Position numbers and translations under genes: made by a program. The notes under the pieces were generated by a model, which was not told the origin of the DNA, did not search any database, and was given only the letters and a program-made list of their open reading frames with translations. A DNA stretch of 64,000 nucleotides from JBBQXY01 sp051004815 (GTDB lineage Bacteria; Chloroflexota; Ktedonobacteria; Ktedonobacterales; Ktedonobacteraceae). This document shows, piece after piece, positions 42,409-51,254 of this stretch (within the stretch, counting starts at the first letter, position 1; every line of letters starts with the position of its first letter). The DNA lies in contig JBPCJY010000240.1 of assembly GCA_051004815.1 (NCBI GenBank), forward strand, positions 12,126 through 76,125. Direction: 5' to 3'.

Positions 42409-42534
42409 GAGGGCTTTGGCCCTATTCCCTGCTTGAAATTCACATAGATGTTGTACTGCATGTTTCTGTACATCGGAACTGCTTTAACTCGTTGTGTGCA
42501 TATTCCTTGTAACTTACGTTACGCAGGTGAAAGG

Positions 42535-42565
42535 TTATCCACTTATCCACAACACATGTGGATAA
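42535..42565. promoter_or_regulatory. Cluster of DnaA boxes
   Basis: Three DnaA-box-like 9-mers in 31 bp: TTATCCACT (42535-42543), TTATCCACA (42543-42551) and, inverted, TGTGGATAA (42557-42565). Two are perfect matches to the consensus TTATCCACA. They lie 39-70 bp before the mgtE start and could bind DnaA as a regulatory or titration site. No dnaA or dnaN is nearby, so this is not obviously oriC. Confidence 0.6.
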
Positions 42566-42604
42566 GCTAATGGATTCTATTACTCAAAGAAGGTGGTGAT
42601 TCCA

Positions 42605-44554
42605 ATGATTTTTTTCAGCACCCTGCTCCGCCAGAGCATTTATGATATTGAAGGACGCCGCATCGGCGCATTGCGTGATGTCTGCGTCGCTTTACATGAG
42701 ACCTTTCCCGTTGTCACGGCGTTGATCGTACACGCACCACTGGGCAATGGCAAGGCCGATATGATTATTCCCTGGTCGGTGGTCGATAGCCTGGAAGAAC
42801 CAAAAATACATTTGTTAGTCAAGCAAGCACAAATTCAAACCTATACTCCGCTATCAGATGAGCTATTATTGAGGCGCGATATCCTGGATAAGCAAATTGT
42901 GGATACACAGGGGTTTCGCGTGGTGAAAGTCAATGATTTAAAATTGGCGCAAATTAAGAAAACAGTGCGGCTGGTCGGTGTGGATATTAGTGGGAGTGGC
43001 TTGTTGCGTCGCTTGGGCATCCTGGCTCCGGTAGAACGCTTGGCCCGTGTGCTGCCGCTTCATTTGGCGGAGCGCACCATTACCTGGAATTATGTAGAAC
43101 CGATTCAGGTGGTGCGGGCAGGTACTGCTACGGGGCAGTTGATGCCAGCTTTCGCGGGTGCCGGGGCGGGAACAAGCGGGGTTGTGCCACAGGTGCAACT
43201 CAACGTCAGCCATACAAAAATAGCGGAACTGCGTCCGGCGGATATCGCGGACATCCTGGAACAGCTTGACGTAGAGGACGCGGGCGCAATGCTGGATCGC
43301 CTGGATACCGAGACGGCGGCGGAAGCCTTCAACGAGGTTGAATCGCCATTGCAGTATGAAATATTGAGCGGACTTGATCCTGAACGCGCCTCTGATCTGC
43401 TGGAAGCTCTAGCTCCTGACGATGCTGCGGATATCCTGGCAGATCTGCCAGAACACGAGGCCGAGCGTTTGCTCAGTTTGATGCCGGCCAGCGAGGCGCA
43501 GTCCATTCGCGACCTGCTGCGTTATGGCGCGGAGACAGCGGGCGGTCTGATGACGACGGAGGTCTTGTCGCTTGCGCAAGATTTGACCGCTGAAGATGCC
43601 CTGGCTTACCTGCGCCAGCACTCCCAACACCTGGAGATGATCTATTACCTCTATATTGTGGATGCTGAACAGCACCTGGCGGGCGTTGTCTCGCTGCGTG
43701 AACTGGTGGTAGCCAACCCCCAAACACGGCTAGAGGAGTTGATGGATAGCGATGTGATCAAAGTCACTATCGATACCGATCAGGAAAAGGTGGCCCAGGT
43801 CATTGCCAAGTACGACTTGCTGGGTGTGCCAGTGGTGGACAGCGAGAATCACCTGGTGGGCCTTGTGACGGTAGATGACGTGATCGACGTGCTTCACGAA
43901 GAGCAGGTGGAAGACTTTTCTGAAATCGCGGGTGCTAGCGTTGAGGAGTTCGAGGAAGAAGAGCATTTTTCCTTGCGGGCAACTATGAGCCGTGTCACAT
44001 GGTTGTCCGTGAACGTGGTAGCGGGTTTTGCCCTGGCACTGGTGCTATACCAGATTATCGGCACGGTCATCTCGTCTAGTGTTTTACATGTGCAAGCGTC
44101 GGGGCTTATGGCCGGGTTGCGCTCGCATATTGCCCTTAATGGCGTTATCTGCTTGACCCCAATGCTCTTGCTGACCAGTGGCAGCGTCGGATCACAGGCA
44201 CTCGGAGTTGCTGGTTGGCAACTTCGTTCTGCCGGTGGCAGTGATTTCTGGCGCGGCCTCTTTCGAGAGCTACGGTTAGGTACGGTGGGTGGTTTACTGG
44301 CGAGCGTGGTAGTCGGGCTTTTAACGGGGTTACTCTTCCATTCTGTCATGTTGAGCGTAGCGATTGGCCTGGGTTTTGGCTTTACTTTGCTGATTGCATC
44401 GCTGTGCGGACTGGTTCTGCCAACGCTGCTGCAACGTCTACGCCTGCGCGGAAGCCTGATCAGTGCGCCATTGCTAGACCCCATCATTGCCTTTATCAGC
44501 CTGACCATCTTCTTGCTCGTCGTGCTCTGGTTGATTGAATTGTTGCAGGTGTAA
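42605..44554 (+). CDS. mgtE: Magnesium transporter MgtE with N-terminal PRC-barrel-like domain (649 aa)
   Basis: A PRC-barrel-like N-terminal part (QSIYDIEGRRIGALRDVCVAL, about residues 1-170) precedes the MgtE N domain (ELRPADIADILEQLDVEDAGAML to SLMPASEAQSIRDLL, about 210-310), tandem CBS domains (to about 445) and five membrane helices (about 470-649) with TSGSVGSQALGVA and the ISAPLLDPI pore region. A homodimeric, Mg-gated channel. The extra N-terminal domain is common in actinobacterial and Chloroflexota forms. The ATG at 42605 follows AAGGTGG; GTG codons at 42593 and 42596 are alternatives. Confidence 0.93.
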   Translation: MIFFSTLLRQSIYDIEGRRIGALRDVCVALHETFPVVTALIVHAPLGNGKADMIIPWSVVDSLEEPKIHLLVKQAQIQTYTPLSDELLLRRDILDKQIVDTQGFRVVKVNDLKLAQIKKTVRLVGVDISGSGLLRRLGILAPVERLARVLPLHLAERTITWNYVEPIQVVRAGTATGQLMPAFAGAGAGTSGVVPQVQLNVSHTKIAELRPADIADILEQLDVEDAGAMLDRLDTETAAEAFNEVESPLQYEILSGLDPERASDLLEALAPDDAADILADLPEHEAERLLSLMPASEAQSIRDLLRYGAETAGGLMTTEVLSLAQDLTAEDALAYLRQHSQHLEMIYYLYIVDAEQHLAGVVSLRELVVANPQTRLEELMDSDVIKVTIDTDQEKVAQVIAKYDLLGVPVVDSENHLVGLVTVDDVIDVLHEEQVEDFSEIAGASVEEFEEEEHFSLRATMSRVTWLSVNVVAGFALALVLYQIIGTVISSSVLHVQASGLMAGLRSHIALNGVICLTPMLLLTSGSVGSQALGVAGWQLRSAGGSDFWRGLFRELRLGTVGGLLASVVVGLLTGLLFHSVMLSVAIGLGFGFTLLIASLCGLVLPTLLQRLRLRGSLISAPLLDPIIAFISLTIFLLVVLWLIELLQV

Positions 44555-44574
44555 GAGCGCAATACATTGCGCTC
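44555..44574 (+). terminator. Hairpin after mgtE
   Basis: GAGCGCAAT, a 2-nt loop and ATTGCGCTC immediately follow the mgtE stop codon. No T-run follows, so termination is probable, not proved. Confidence 0.5.
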
Positions 44575-44618
44575 AAACCCAACTTTACACCAGCCCAAAT
44601 TTTTGCGAAAAAAAGGTC

Positions 44619-44647
44619 TTGACGAAATTTCGCGCTTATAGTATACT
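44619..44647 (+). promoter_or_regulatory. tRNA-Asn promoter
   Basis: TTGACG (44619-44624) and TATACT (44642-44647) with a 17-bp spacer, 27 bp before the mature tRNA 5' end. A near-consensus housekeeping promoter. Confidence 0.8.
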
Positions 44648-44674
44648 GCAAACGTTCCGAGGGAACGAATACAT

Positions 44675-44746
44675 TCCTCGATAGCTCAATGGTAGAGCGG
44701 CCGGCTGTTAACTGGTAGGTTACAGGTTCGAGTCCTGTTCGAGGAG
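44675..44746 (+). tRNA. tRNA-Asn (anticodon GTT)
   Basis: Acceptor TCCTCGA pairs with TCGAGGA; D arm GCTCAATGGTAGAGC; anticodon stem GCCGG/CTGGT with loop CTGTTAA (anticodon GTT); T arm ACAGG-TTCGAGT-CCTGT; discriminator G. The 3' CCA is not encoded. The only tRNA found in the window. It has its own promoter and terminator, so it is a single-gene unit. Confidence 0.95.
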
Positions 44747-44752
44747 CCTTCT

Positions 44753-44779
44753 AAAAGGCCACCGATTGGGTGGCCTTTT
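44753..44779 (+). terminator. tRNA-Asn terminator
   Basis: AAAAGGCCACC, a 5-nt loop and GGTGGCCTTTT make an 11-bp stem ending in TTTT, 7 bp after the tRNA; the classic rho-independent form. Confidence 0.85.
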
Positions 44780-44805
44780 GTCGTGTAATGCAGGAGAATT
44801 ATCAT

Positions 44806-45411
44806 ATGAGCCGTTTTACCATACGCCCGCTTCGTTTGAGTGATGCTAACGACATCCATGAATTGATGCATATGCCCAATGTTTTATATGGCACATCTCT
44901 ATTGCCCTCGACGACTGCTGATGCCTGGCAAAAAACTATTCAGCAATGGATTGAGGATGAACATGTGCATGTTTTCATTGCTGAAGTGCAAGGAAAAGCG
45001 GTTGGTGCCATCAACGTGCGTGTAGGTACCGGGCGCGAGAGCCATGTTGGCGACCTCGCTATGGCCGTACACGACAAACATCAGCGTCAAGGCATCGGTA
45101 GGATGCTTATGATGGCCATGACAGACCTGGCGGACAACTGGCTGAATCTGGTGCGGCTAGAACTGGATGTATTTACGGACAATGAGGTCGCGCTTCACCT
45201 GTATAAGCAGTTCGATTTTGAAATTGAGGGCCGGAAACGCCTTGACGCCTTTCGTGGTGGCAGGTATATTGATAGTTATATGATGGCGCGATTACGTCCC
45301 CAGGTGCAGATCAATTATGCGGAAACGTTAACACGAATTCCAGAGCCGTCCGTGCCACCTTTACCACTAGAAGGTGAACAAGGAAACGACCCTTCCAGTG
45401 AGACAGCGTAA
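44806..45411 (+). CDS. GNAT family N-acetyltransferase (201 aa)
   Basis: FTIRPLRLSDANDIHELMHMPNVL begins the domain; the acetyl-CoA loop is DKHQRQGIGRMLMMAMTDLADN (Q/R-x-x-G-x-G), followed by the VFTDNEVALHLYKQFDFEIEGRKR motif characteristic of RimI/PhnO-like transferases that modify small molecules or protein N-termini. Substrate unknown. The ATG at 44806 has AGGAG about 9 nt upstream; an upstream in-frame start would enter the tRNA terminator. Confidence 0.9.
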   Translation: MSRFTIRPLRLSDANDIHELMHMPNVLYGTSLLPSTTADAWQKTIQQWIEDEHVHVFIAEVQGKAVGAINVRVGTGRESHVGDLAMAVHDKHQRQGIGRMLMMAMTDLADNWLNLVRLELDVFTDNEVALHLYKQFDFEIEGRKRLDAFRGGRYIDSYMMARLRPQVQINYAETLTRIPEPSVPPLPLEGEQGNDPSSETA

Positions 45412-45472
45412 CAACTTAGTGGCATAAAAAGCTGATGAAGAATGCTATGACGTTAGAGTGAGGAGATCCCTG

Positions 45473-46609
45473 TTGAGTGAGAATAGCACTCTGAACTTTC
45501 AACAATTCTTCCGCCAGATGTTGGAAACGATGCTCTGGCCTGTGCTCATCATTGATTGTAGTTTCACTATCCATTACTGGAATGCGCTGGCCGTTAAATT
45601 GCTGGGTGCCACCAACTCGTTGCAAGGTCAAAAGTTAGAGCAGTGGCTACCAGAACAAGCGATGCTACAACCAGTACAGGAGAGTATTACTACAGGTCGC
45701 CCGCGCAAAGGCAGCTATAGCAAAGATGCCACCGGTACAGCGTGGAACATTTCAGTAACACCGCTTGAGCATGTACCCGTTGAGCTAGCTTCCCAGCCTG
45801 ATGACGCATTGGCGGGACAGGAGAAACAATGCTCCACCTATTTCGTCGTGTCCATCGAGGATTGCAGTGAATTGCGCCGTCTGGAGCGAGTGCGACGTGA
45901 CTTTATTGCCAATGTTTCACACGAATTACGCACACCATTGGCTTCCGTTCGGCTGCTCGCGGAGACGTTGGAAGAGGCTATTGACACCGATCACGATAAA
46001 GCACAGGTCTTCTTGGAGAAGATCGAGACCGAAGTGCAGCATCTCACAGCCCTTGTGTCAGAGTTGCTGGAGCTTTCACGCATTGAATCCGGTCAGGTAC
46101 CAATGGTTATTGAAGCGGTTGAGGCGGAACAGTTGGTACGTGAAGTGATGGCCCGTATGTTGCCCCAGGCGCAGCGGCATCGTGTCTCCTTGCGCACAGA
46201 TATACAGGATGGACGGACGCGTGTTGCTGCTGATAGTAAACAGATAGCGCATGTCCTTGTCAATCTCCTGCATAATGCCATTAAGTTTACCCCTTCGGGC
46301 GGCACGATCACCATCGGTACTAGTTTACAGCCAGAAGGGCATACCCAATGTTTCTTTGTACGTGATACAGGGGTAGGGATTCGGCCAGAAGAACTTCCAC
46401 GTATCTTTGAGCGATTCTATAAAGCTGATCGAGCGCGTGCGAAGACTGGTTTTATTGGGCCTGGTGGTGGTGGAAGCGGACTTGGTCTTGCCATCGTTCG
46501 TCATGTTGTGGAAGCACATGGCGGTCGCATCATCGTGGAAAGCACGCCTGGGCAGGGCAGTACTTTTACATTTACGCTGCCCATCGCAGTTAGCGGCGTC
46601 GAGCGGTAA
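45473..46609 (+). CDS. Cytoplasmic PAS-domain sensor histidine kinase (378 aa)
   Basis: PAS-like N-terminal region (about 10-130, VLIIDCSFTIHYWNALAVKLLG), HisKA with the phospho-His in FIANVSHELRTPLASVRLLAETL (about 150), and HATPase_c with LVNLLHNAIKFTPSGG (N box), RDTGVGI (G1) and GSGLGLAIVRHVVEAHGG (G2). No membrane segment, so an internal sensor. PhoR/WalK-like core but no adjacent response regulator with an output domain. The start is taken as the TTG at 45473, 7 nt after GAGGAG; the GTG at 45458 is in frame. Confidence 0.92.
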   Translation: MSENSTLNFQQFFRQMLETMLWPVLIIDCSFTIHYWNALAVKLLGATNSLQGQKLEQWLPEQAMLQPVQESITTGRPRKGSYSKDATGTAWNISVTPLEHVPVELASQPDDALAGQEKQCSTYFVVSIEDCSELRRLERVRRDFIANVSHELRTPLASVRLLAETLEEAIDTDHDKAQVFLEKIETEVQHLTALVSELLELSRIESGQVPMVIEAVEAEQLVREVMARMLPQAQRHRVSLRTDIQDGRTRVAADSKQIAHVLVNLLHNAIKFTPSGGTITIGTSLQPEGHTQCFFVRDTGVGIRPEELPRIFERFYKADRARAKTGFIGPGGGGSGLGLAIVRHVVEAHGGRIIVESTPGQGSTFTFTLPIAVSGVER

Positions 46610-46620
46610 GGAAAACATGT

Positions 46621-47451
46621 ATGAAACCAGAAATTGCTCAGTTATTACAGCAAGCGGATAAAGAGCACCTGCTTTCCCTCGTGCAGGAACTGATTGAACA
46701 GCATCCAGCTTTGGAGACGGAGGTTGCCAGTTACCTGGAGCAACGCGAGGGTAGCGACAATGATGCTGAAGATACTATTGATACCGATGAAGAGGTTTCA
46801 GAGGACTGGGATTTTAGTGGAGATGAGCAAATTGTTTTTCATCCGTATCCACAACCAACGCAGTTTCCGCTGGATGCTCTGGCGCACCGTCAGCAACTCG
46901 AAGAGTTTACTCAGCAACTCGACTTTGAGACGGTACCGCAGGTAGTGATGGAGACGCTTTCTCGCTTGATTGACGAGGCCATATCGTATGTTGGAAATAG
47001 TGACTCGAACGGAGCTTTGGAACTCTTTGCGCTCATGTTTGAACATCGGTTGCGCGAAGCAAGGGCAGACCTGGTCCCTGTCTACGATGAGATGATTGAC
47101 GCCGCGATGTACACCCTGGAGACCTTGCTTAGCGAGGCTAGCAGCAATGCGCTCTTAGATGTGGACCATGAGACACTTACTCCTTTGCTGAATCCGACCG
47201 AACGCCATCGTTGGTTAGAACGCCTCTTCGCGCTCTGGCTCAAACGCCTGGATGTCCATCGCATGGAGGAGGACTTACCGGAAATTATCCTGGATGTGGC
47301 ATGGAGCGAAGATATCCTATTGCTGCGCAGCCTGGTGCAAAACGAACTGCAAAAACAGCCGCACAGTGAACATAGCAACATTGTTGACTTTACGCGCCAA
47401 TACCGCACGAAGGCATTAGAGAAGTTCTTGAAGGAATTACCGCGCACATGA
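46621..47451 (+). CDS. Acidic helical protein of unknown function (276 aa)
   Basis: Mostly alpha-helical and strongly acidic (EGSDNDAEDTIDTDEEVSEDWDFSGDE near residues 42-68). A conserved-looking central helical part (VVMETLSRLIDEAISYVGNSDSNGALELFALMFEHRL) could be a TPR- or HEAT-like repeat region, but I do not assign it to a family. It starts 12 bp after the histidine kinase stop and probably shares its transcript, so it may be an accessory of that kinase. Confidence 0.75.
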   Translation: MKPEIAQLLQQADKEHLLSLVQELIEQHPALETEVASYLEQREGSDNDAEDTIDTDEEVSEDWDFSGDEQIVFHPYPQPTQFPLDALAHRQQLEEFTQQLDFETVPQVVMETLSRLIDEAISYVGNSDSNGALELFALMFEHRLREARADLVPVYDEMIDAAMYTLETLLSEASSNALLDVDHETLTPLLNPTERHRWLERLFALWLKRLDVHRMEEDLPEIILDVAWSEDILLLRSLVQNELQKQPHSEHSNIVDFTRQYRTKALEKFLKELPRT

Positions 47452-47786
47452 TTTCACAACATTTGGCAAACAATAGAAACATTTGATGATATCTTTATGC
47501 CAAACATGTTGCACTTTGTGCATCTCTATGCTACTATTGTCACAGACCTGCTATTGTGAACGGCTGAAAAGCCGAGTAGGTCAAAACACGTCAGGTTTTT
47601 GTGCCGTTCCTGTGAGAAGTGGGGATGCAAGGGGTGCAACCCCTTGACAGGGGTCTGGGGCTGTGCCCCAGTTCTCCCTCTCTCTCCTGCCGCCGTAGGC
47701 GGCCTATCACATGAAGGTTGGCAGACGAGTAGGTACACATAATGATTGGAAGGTAGTAGTGTGGAAGAGAGAAGAGAGGGAACTAT
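47452..47786. other. Intergenic region with dispersed repeat
   Basis: 335 bp. It contains the second copy of the GC-rich repeat (47628-47702) and nothing else I can support apart from the presumed promoter of the chemotaxis-like operon. Confidence 0.5.
47628..47702. repeat. Dispersed GC-rich repeat, copy 2
   Basis: GGGGTCTGGGGCTGTGCCCC followed by CCGCCGTAGGCGGC, the same motif order as at 15787-15880. Confidence 0.6.
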
Positions 47787-48179
47787 ATGAGTAAACTGGT
47801 TATGATCATCGACGACTCACTCACAGTACGTAAGATCATTGAAACCAGCTTGAAGCGTGAAGGTTTCGAATACGTAAGTTTTCCTGACGGTTTTGAGGCT
47901 TTGCGTGCCATCACCGAACAACAATTCAGGCGCATCCCTGATCTGGTGATACTTGATATTGGTTTGCCCAGAATGGATGGCTACGAATTTGCACGCCGTC
48001 TCAAAGCAAAACCTCAATTTGCTCACACCATCATCGTCATGCTCACAAGTCATGATGGTGTCATCGATCGCCTCAAAGGTCGTCTGGCCGGAGCAAAAGA
48101 TTACATGATCAAACCGTTTAGAACGCAGGAATTGATATCCGTGTTACACTCACACCTGGGTGTTCCCACGTTAACGTGA
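47787..48179 (+). CDS. CheY/PilG-like response regulator (130 aa)
   Basis: REC domain: VMIIDDSLTVRKIIETSLKREGFE (acidic pair IIDDS), DLVILDIGLPRMDGYEFARRL with phospho-Asp near 55, VMLTSHDGVIDRLKGRLAGAKDYMIKPFRTQEL. All catalytic residues are present. Overlaps the following CheW gene (TGATG). Fits the N-terminal CheY of the CheY-CheW-CheA operon. Confidence 0.93.
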   Translation: MSKLVMIIDDSLTVRKIIETSLKREGFEYVSFPDGFEALRAITEQQFRRIPDLVILDIGLPRMDGYEFARRLKAKPQFAHTIIVMLTSHDGVIDRLKGRLAGAKDYMIKPFRTQELISVLHSHLGVPTLT

Positions 48180-48694
48180 TGCCGGTCCTGGACAGTTCAC
48201 GTTTACACAGCCTTGCAATGTTAAGCGATGAAGCGTTTTGGGAATATGCCCGCGAGTTAGCCAGTCAAAGCGAGACGGCTGTCTATCCTGAAGAGTATCT
48301 GGAATGTCTGTTGCGCCAGGAGCGTTGCTTCATACCTCTGAAATCTCTCTATGATATAGTTTTGCCGCCTCATCGTCTGGCTTTATTACCGGCCACTCCG
48401 CGTTGGATGGCCGGTATTGTGGCGTGGCGCGGCGAGGCTATTGCCGTGATTGATCTTGAAGCCTATCTCGCGGATGTTGAGCTTGTGCGTGAAGGTACAT
48501 TACTTATTGCCAATTACGAAGGTTTGCCCATCGGCTTGCTTGTGTCGAGCGTGGGGATGATTCGGCAAAATCTGTCGGAAGGCGAACAGTCAACCTCCAC
48601 GGACGCGGCACCCGCGGATGCCCTCGTTTTAGATATACTACCAATGCTGGCAGACGCGTTGCGGCATATAGGAACAGCACCGCCGTATGGATGA
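48179..48694 (+). CDS. CheW-domain coupling protein (171 aa)
   Basis: CheW-like beta-barrel from about residue 30: CFIPLKSLYDIVLPPHRLALLPATPRWMAGIVAWRGEAIAVIDLEAYLADVEL, with the P-x-W-x-x-G-I-V-x-W-R-G motif. Should couple a receptor to the CheA-like protein. No MCP receptor is present in the window. An alternative start (GTG, 48176) is one codon earlier. Its end overlaps the start of the CheA-like gene by 8 bp. Confidence 0.9.
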   Translation: MPVLDSSRLHSLAMLSDEAFWEYARELASQSETAVYPEEYLECLLRQERCFIPLKSLYDIVLPPHRLALLPATPRWMAGIVAWRGEAIAVIDLEAYLADVELVREGTLLIANYEGLPIGLLVSSVGMIRQNLSEGEQSTSTDAAPADALVLDILPMLADALRHIGTAPPYG

Positions 48695-51125
48695 AGGTTT
48701 CGATCAAAACTCGCTCTCTCCTGATGATTTGGCAATCCTACAAGCCTTTGATGCTATGGACCTGGGGAATATGGAAGAAGGGGAGAAAGAGCAGGAAGAG
48801 GGGAAGCAGCCAAAGGATGCGTCTCAGCCATCGCGCACACCATCTTCCGACCAGCATGCTCTTACAACCATGTTGCTGGGCGATGAAATGCTCGCCCTCT
48901 TTGTCGGTGAAGTCGAAGAAGACCTGACGGCGATACGGGATATTTTGCGTCATGTTGAGCCAGAGGAGGATATAGACCCGGCCCCTCTACAGACACTGCA
49001 ACGCTTTGCCCACAAAGTCAAAGGTACTTCGGGTGCGATTGGCTGCACCATTATAGCAACCATTGCCTATGACATGGAAGAGCTAACGGGCCAGATTGCC
49101 AGGCGTATACTGGTGCCTTTTATTGGCTTGCACGCCTTGCTACAGACCGTGTACGCCCTGGAAATGACGCTTAACAGCGTTATCACGTATGGGAAGGAAA
49201 GTGACCATCCCTTAGCTGAACTGGAAGCTGAGTACCACGCTCTCAATATCGCTATCCAGCAGAGAAACGCTGTCAAACCTCTTCCATCCGTGGTGAAAGA
49301 GGCCGAGACTCCTCCCGTTCGTGTTTTGTTCAATAGCACGGCTGAGGAGGATGGTACACCATCCAAACGTGTACCGGAGCATCCATCCGCTAGCTCCTTT
49401 GTGCGTGTCGATATGCGTCGTTTTGAGCAGCTTGTTTCACACACAGAGGACCTCGCGGAACTACAGGCTGCGATAAAGAATGCACAGGTCGAGGTCGAGC
49501 AAGCACTGCAAGAGTTGCATGTGGCCCAGGTTCGTCTGCGTCAAGTGGAAGCGTTGGTATCCATCAAGCTCTTTACCACAAGGTCAAATGTAGCGGCACC
49601 AGCGGTTAATGATGAGCGGCCTACCTCGTCGTTGGTGGCGCGTATCCTCGATGAAGCAGCGCAGCGTACCGGGCATCTCTATCAACGCAAAAGTAAGTAC
49701 CCGCCGCAATGGCTGAAAGCTGGCGGATTGTCGCAGTGGGACACCCTTGAGTTGGATCATTTCACCGAGAACGATGTGCTTATCCACTCGTTTGACGAGG
49801 CGATTGCTGATGTCGCTACCGCCTCCACGCGACTGCGCACTGCTCTGACACACCTCAACCATATCACGCAAGCCCATATGGCACAAGCTACCAACGTGCG
49901 TAACGATACGCTTTTGCTGCGTTTGGCACCGCTTAGTAGCCTCCTGAACCGTATTGAGCGGGCGGTCATGATGAGCGCGTTGGCGCAACAACGGCAAGTA
50001 CGGTTTGAAATCGAGGGGGAAACGACGGAAATTGACCAGGATATCCTCGAAGAATTAAAGCAGCCACTGCTACAACTGGTGCGCACCTGCCTGGCCCAGA
50101 GCTATCAGAAGCCATCGCACAGCACTGAACAGAGCGATGCGCCAGATCGCATCTGGTTGCATGCGCGTACCCTGGGCAACGAAGTGATGATTGAGTTAGG
50201 CTTTTCGATGACGATTGGCGGCGGTGCGCTAGATGGCGTGCAAGAGACTATCCAGCGACTGCATGGTTCGATTACGGTGGAGCAAAATAGAGCCGATGGC
50301 ATCACGTTTGTCATACGTTTGCCGCGAACCCAAGGGGCCGTGCGCTCCTTACTGGTGCGCATAGGGAGTCATCAGGTCGTGGTGCCGTTCGCACAGGTGC
50401 AGCGCATTGACGATGGGAAACACTATGCACCGGAAGAGTGCTATAGTTTGACTAGCTTGCTCGGTTTTCCCATGGAACGGGCTGCACGCGAGATAACATC
50501 ATCAGTACTGATCGTACAAGCGAACTCAACACACCTGGTGGTACAGGTCGATGAGATTATTGGCGATGTCGAATTAGTGGTGAAACCCCTTGCTCCCCAT
50601 TTACAGCGACCGGGCATCGCGGGTACGGTCATTGACGGTATGCGTAATGTCATGCTGGTGGTTGAGATACCCGAACTGGTGCGACAGTATGCCTTGTTGC
50701 TGCCAGAAGCACGGGCAAAGATAACGGATAGCAAGCAAGAAACCTACACGGAACAGGGGCCGCCAGTGGTGCTTATCGCCGACGATTCCGTTTATATCCG
50801 CCACTCCGTGCGACATGCGTTGAGCAGGGCTGGCTATCGCGTTATCGAAGCGGAAGATGGTATGAAGGCTCTTGAACTGCTGGTTGATGCTCCACCGGAT
50901 GCATTGCTACTCGATATGGAGATGCCCAACTTGAATGGCTATGATGTCTTGAGCATGATGCGCGTCCATCCCGAACTAGCGCACGTCAAGGTCATTATGC
51001 TGACTTCGCACACCGCGGAAAAACACCAAACGCATGCACGCAAGCTGGGAGCACACGTCTACCTGACCAAACCGTGTCCAGATGATATGTTGTTGTCTAC
51101 TCTACATACACTGCTGACGAGCTAA
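48687..51125 (+). CDS. CheA-like hybrid protein: Hpt, degenerate ATPase, CheW and receiver domains (812 aa)
   Basis: Domain order: acidic N-terminus, Hpt with phospho-His in RFAHKVKGTSGAIGCT (about H109), a coiled-coil dimerisation part (about 240-320), a P4-like ATPase region (about 400-560), a CheW/P5 barrel (about 560-690) and a C-terminal receiver (IADDS; LLLDMEMPNLNGYDVL; TSHT; LTKP). In the P4 region the N box reads LLQLVRTCLAQSYQ, without the Asn, and the DxGxG box is absent (LGFSMTIGGGALDGV); only a G2-like remnant and the HGSITVEQN strand remain. It may therefore be an inactive kinase acting as a phosphotransfer scaffold. Confidence 0.88.
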   Translation: MDEGFDQNSLSPDDLAILQAFDAMDLGNMEEGEKEQEEGKQPKDASQPSRTPSSDQHALTTMLLGDEMLALFVGEVEEDLTAIRDILRHVEPEEDIDPAPLQTLQRFAHKVKGTSGAIGCTIIATIAYDMEELTGQIARRILVPFIGLHALLQTVYALEMTLNSVITYGKESDHPLAELEAEYHALNIAIQQRNAVKPLPSVVKEAETPPVRVLFNSTAEEDGTPSKRVPEHPSASSFVRVDMRRFEQLVSHTEDLAELQAAIKNAQVEVEQALQELHVAQVRLRQVEALVSIKLFTTRSNVAAPAVNDERPTSSLVARILDEAAQRTGHLYQRKSKYPPQWLKAGGLSQWDTLELDHFTENDVLIHSFDEAIADVATASTRLRTALTHLNHITQAHMAQATNVRNDTLLLRLAPLSSLLNRIERAVMMSALAQQRQVRFEIEGETTEIDQDILEELKQPLLQLVRTCLAQSYQKPSHSTEQSDAPDRIWLHARTLGNEVMIELGFSMTIGGGALDGVQETIQRLHGSITVEQNRADGITFVIRLPRTQGAVRSLLVRIGSHQVVVPFAQVQRIDDGKHYAPEECYSLTSLLGFPMERAAREITSSVLIVQANSTHLVVQVDEIIGDVELVVKPLAPHLQRPGIAGTVIDGMRNVMLVVEIPELVRQYALLLPEARAKITDSKQETYTEQGPPVVLIADDSVYIRHSVRHALSRAGYRVIEAEDGMKALELLVDAPPDALLLDMEMPNLNGYDVLSMMRVHPELAHVKVIMLTSHTAEKHQTHARKLGAHVYLTKPCPDDMLLSTLHTLLTS

Positions 51126-51254
51126 AGTGTTTTGTGTGTACGCACATGACCTTCGGGTAGTTTCGTTGACCCTCTGTGTACGGCTTAGTATGATACACGT
51201 TAATACAAGTGAGTGTTGAGCGACGTGTAGTGCCATGGATAGCAGGAGCAGGCA

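Larger units (their letters stand above)
41921..42604. other. Long intergenic region upstream of mgtE
   Basis: 684 bp holding a small ORF (42149-42241), one GGGTACC-type repeat and a DnaA-box cluster (42535-42565). I see no M-box or other magnesium riboswitch by eye. Confidence 0.5.

Noticed and set aside
42535..42565. Chromosomal origin of replication
   Set aside because: DnaA boxes are present but there is no dnaA, dnaN, AT-rich unwinding element or skew information to support an origin.
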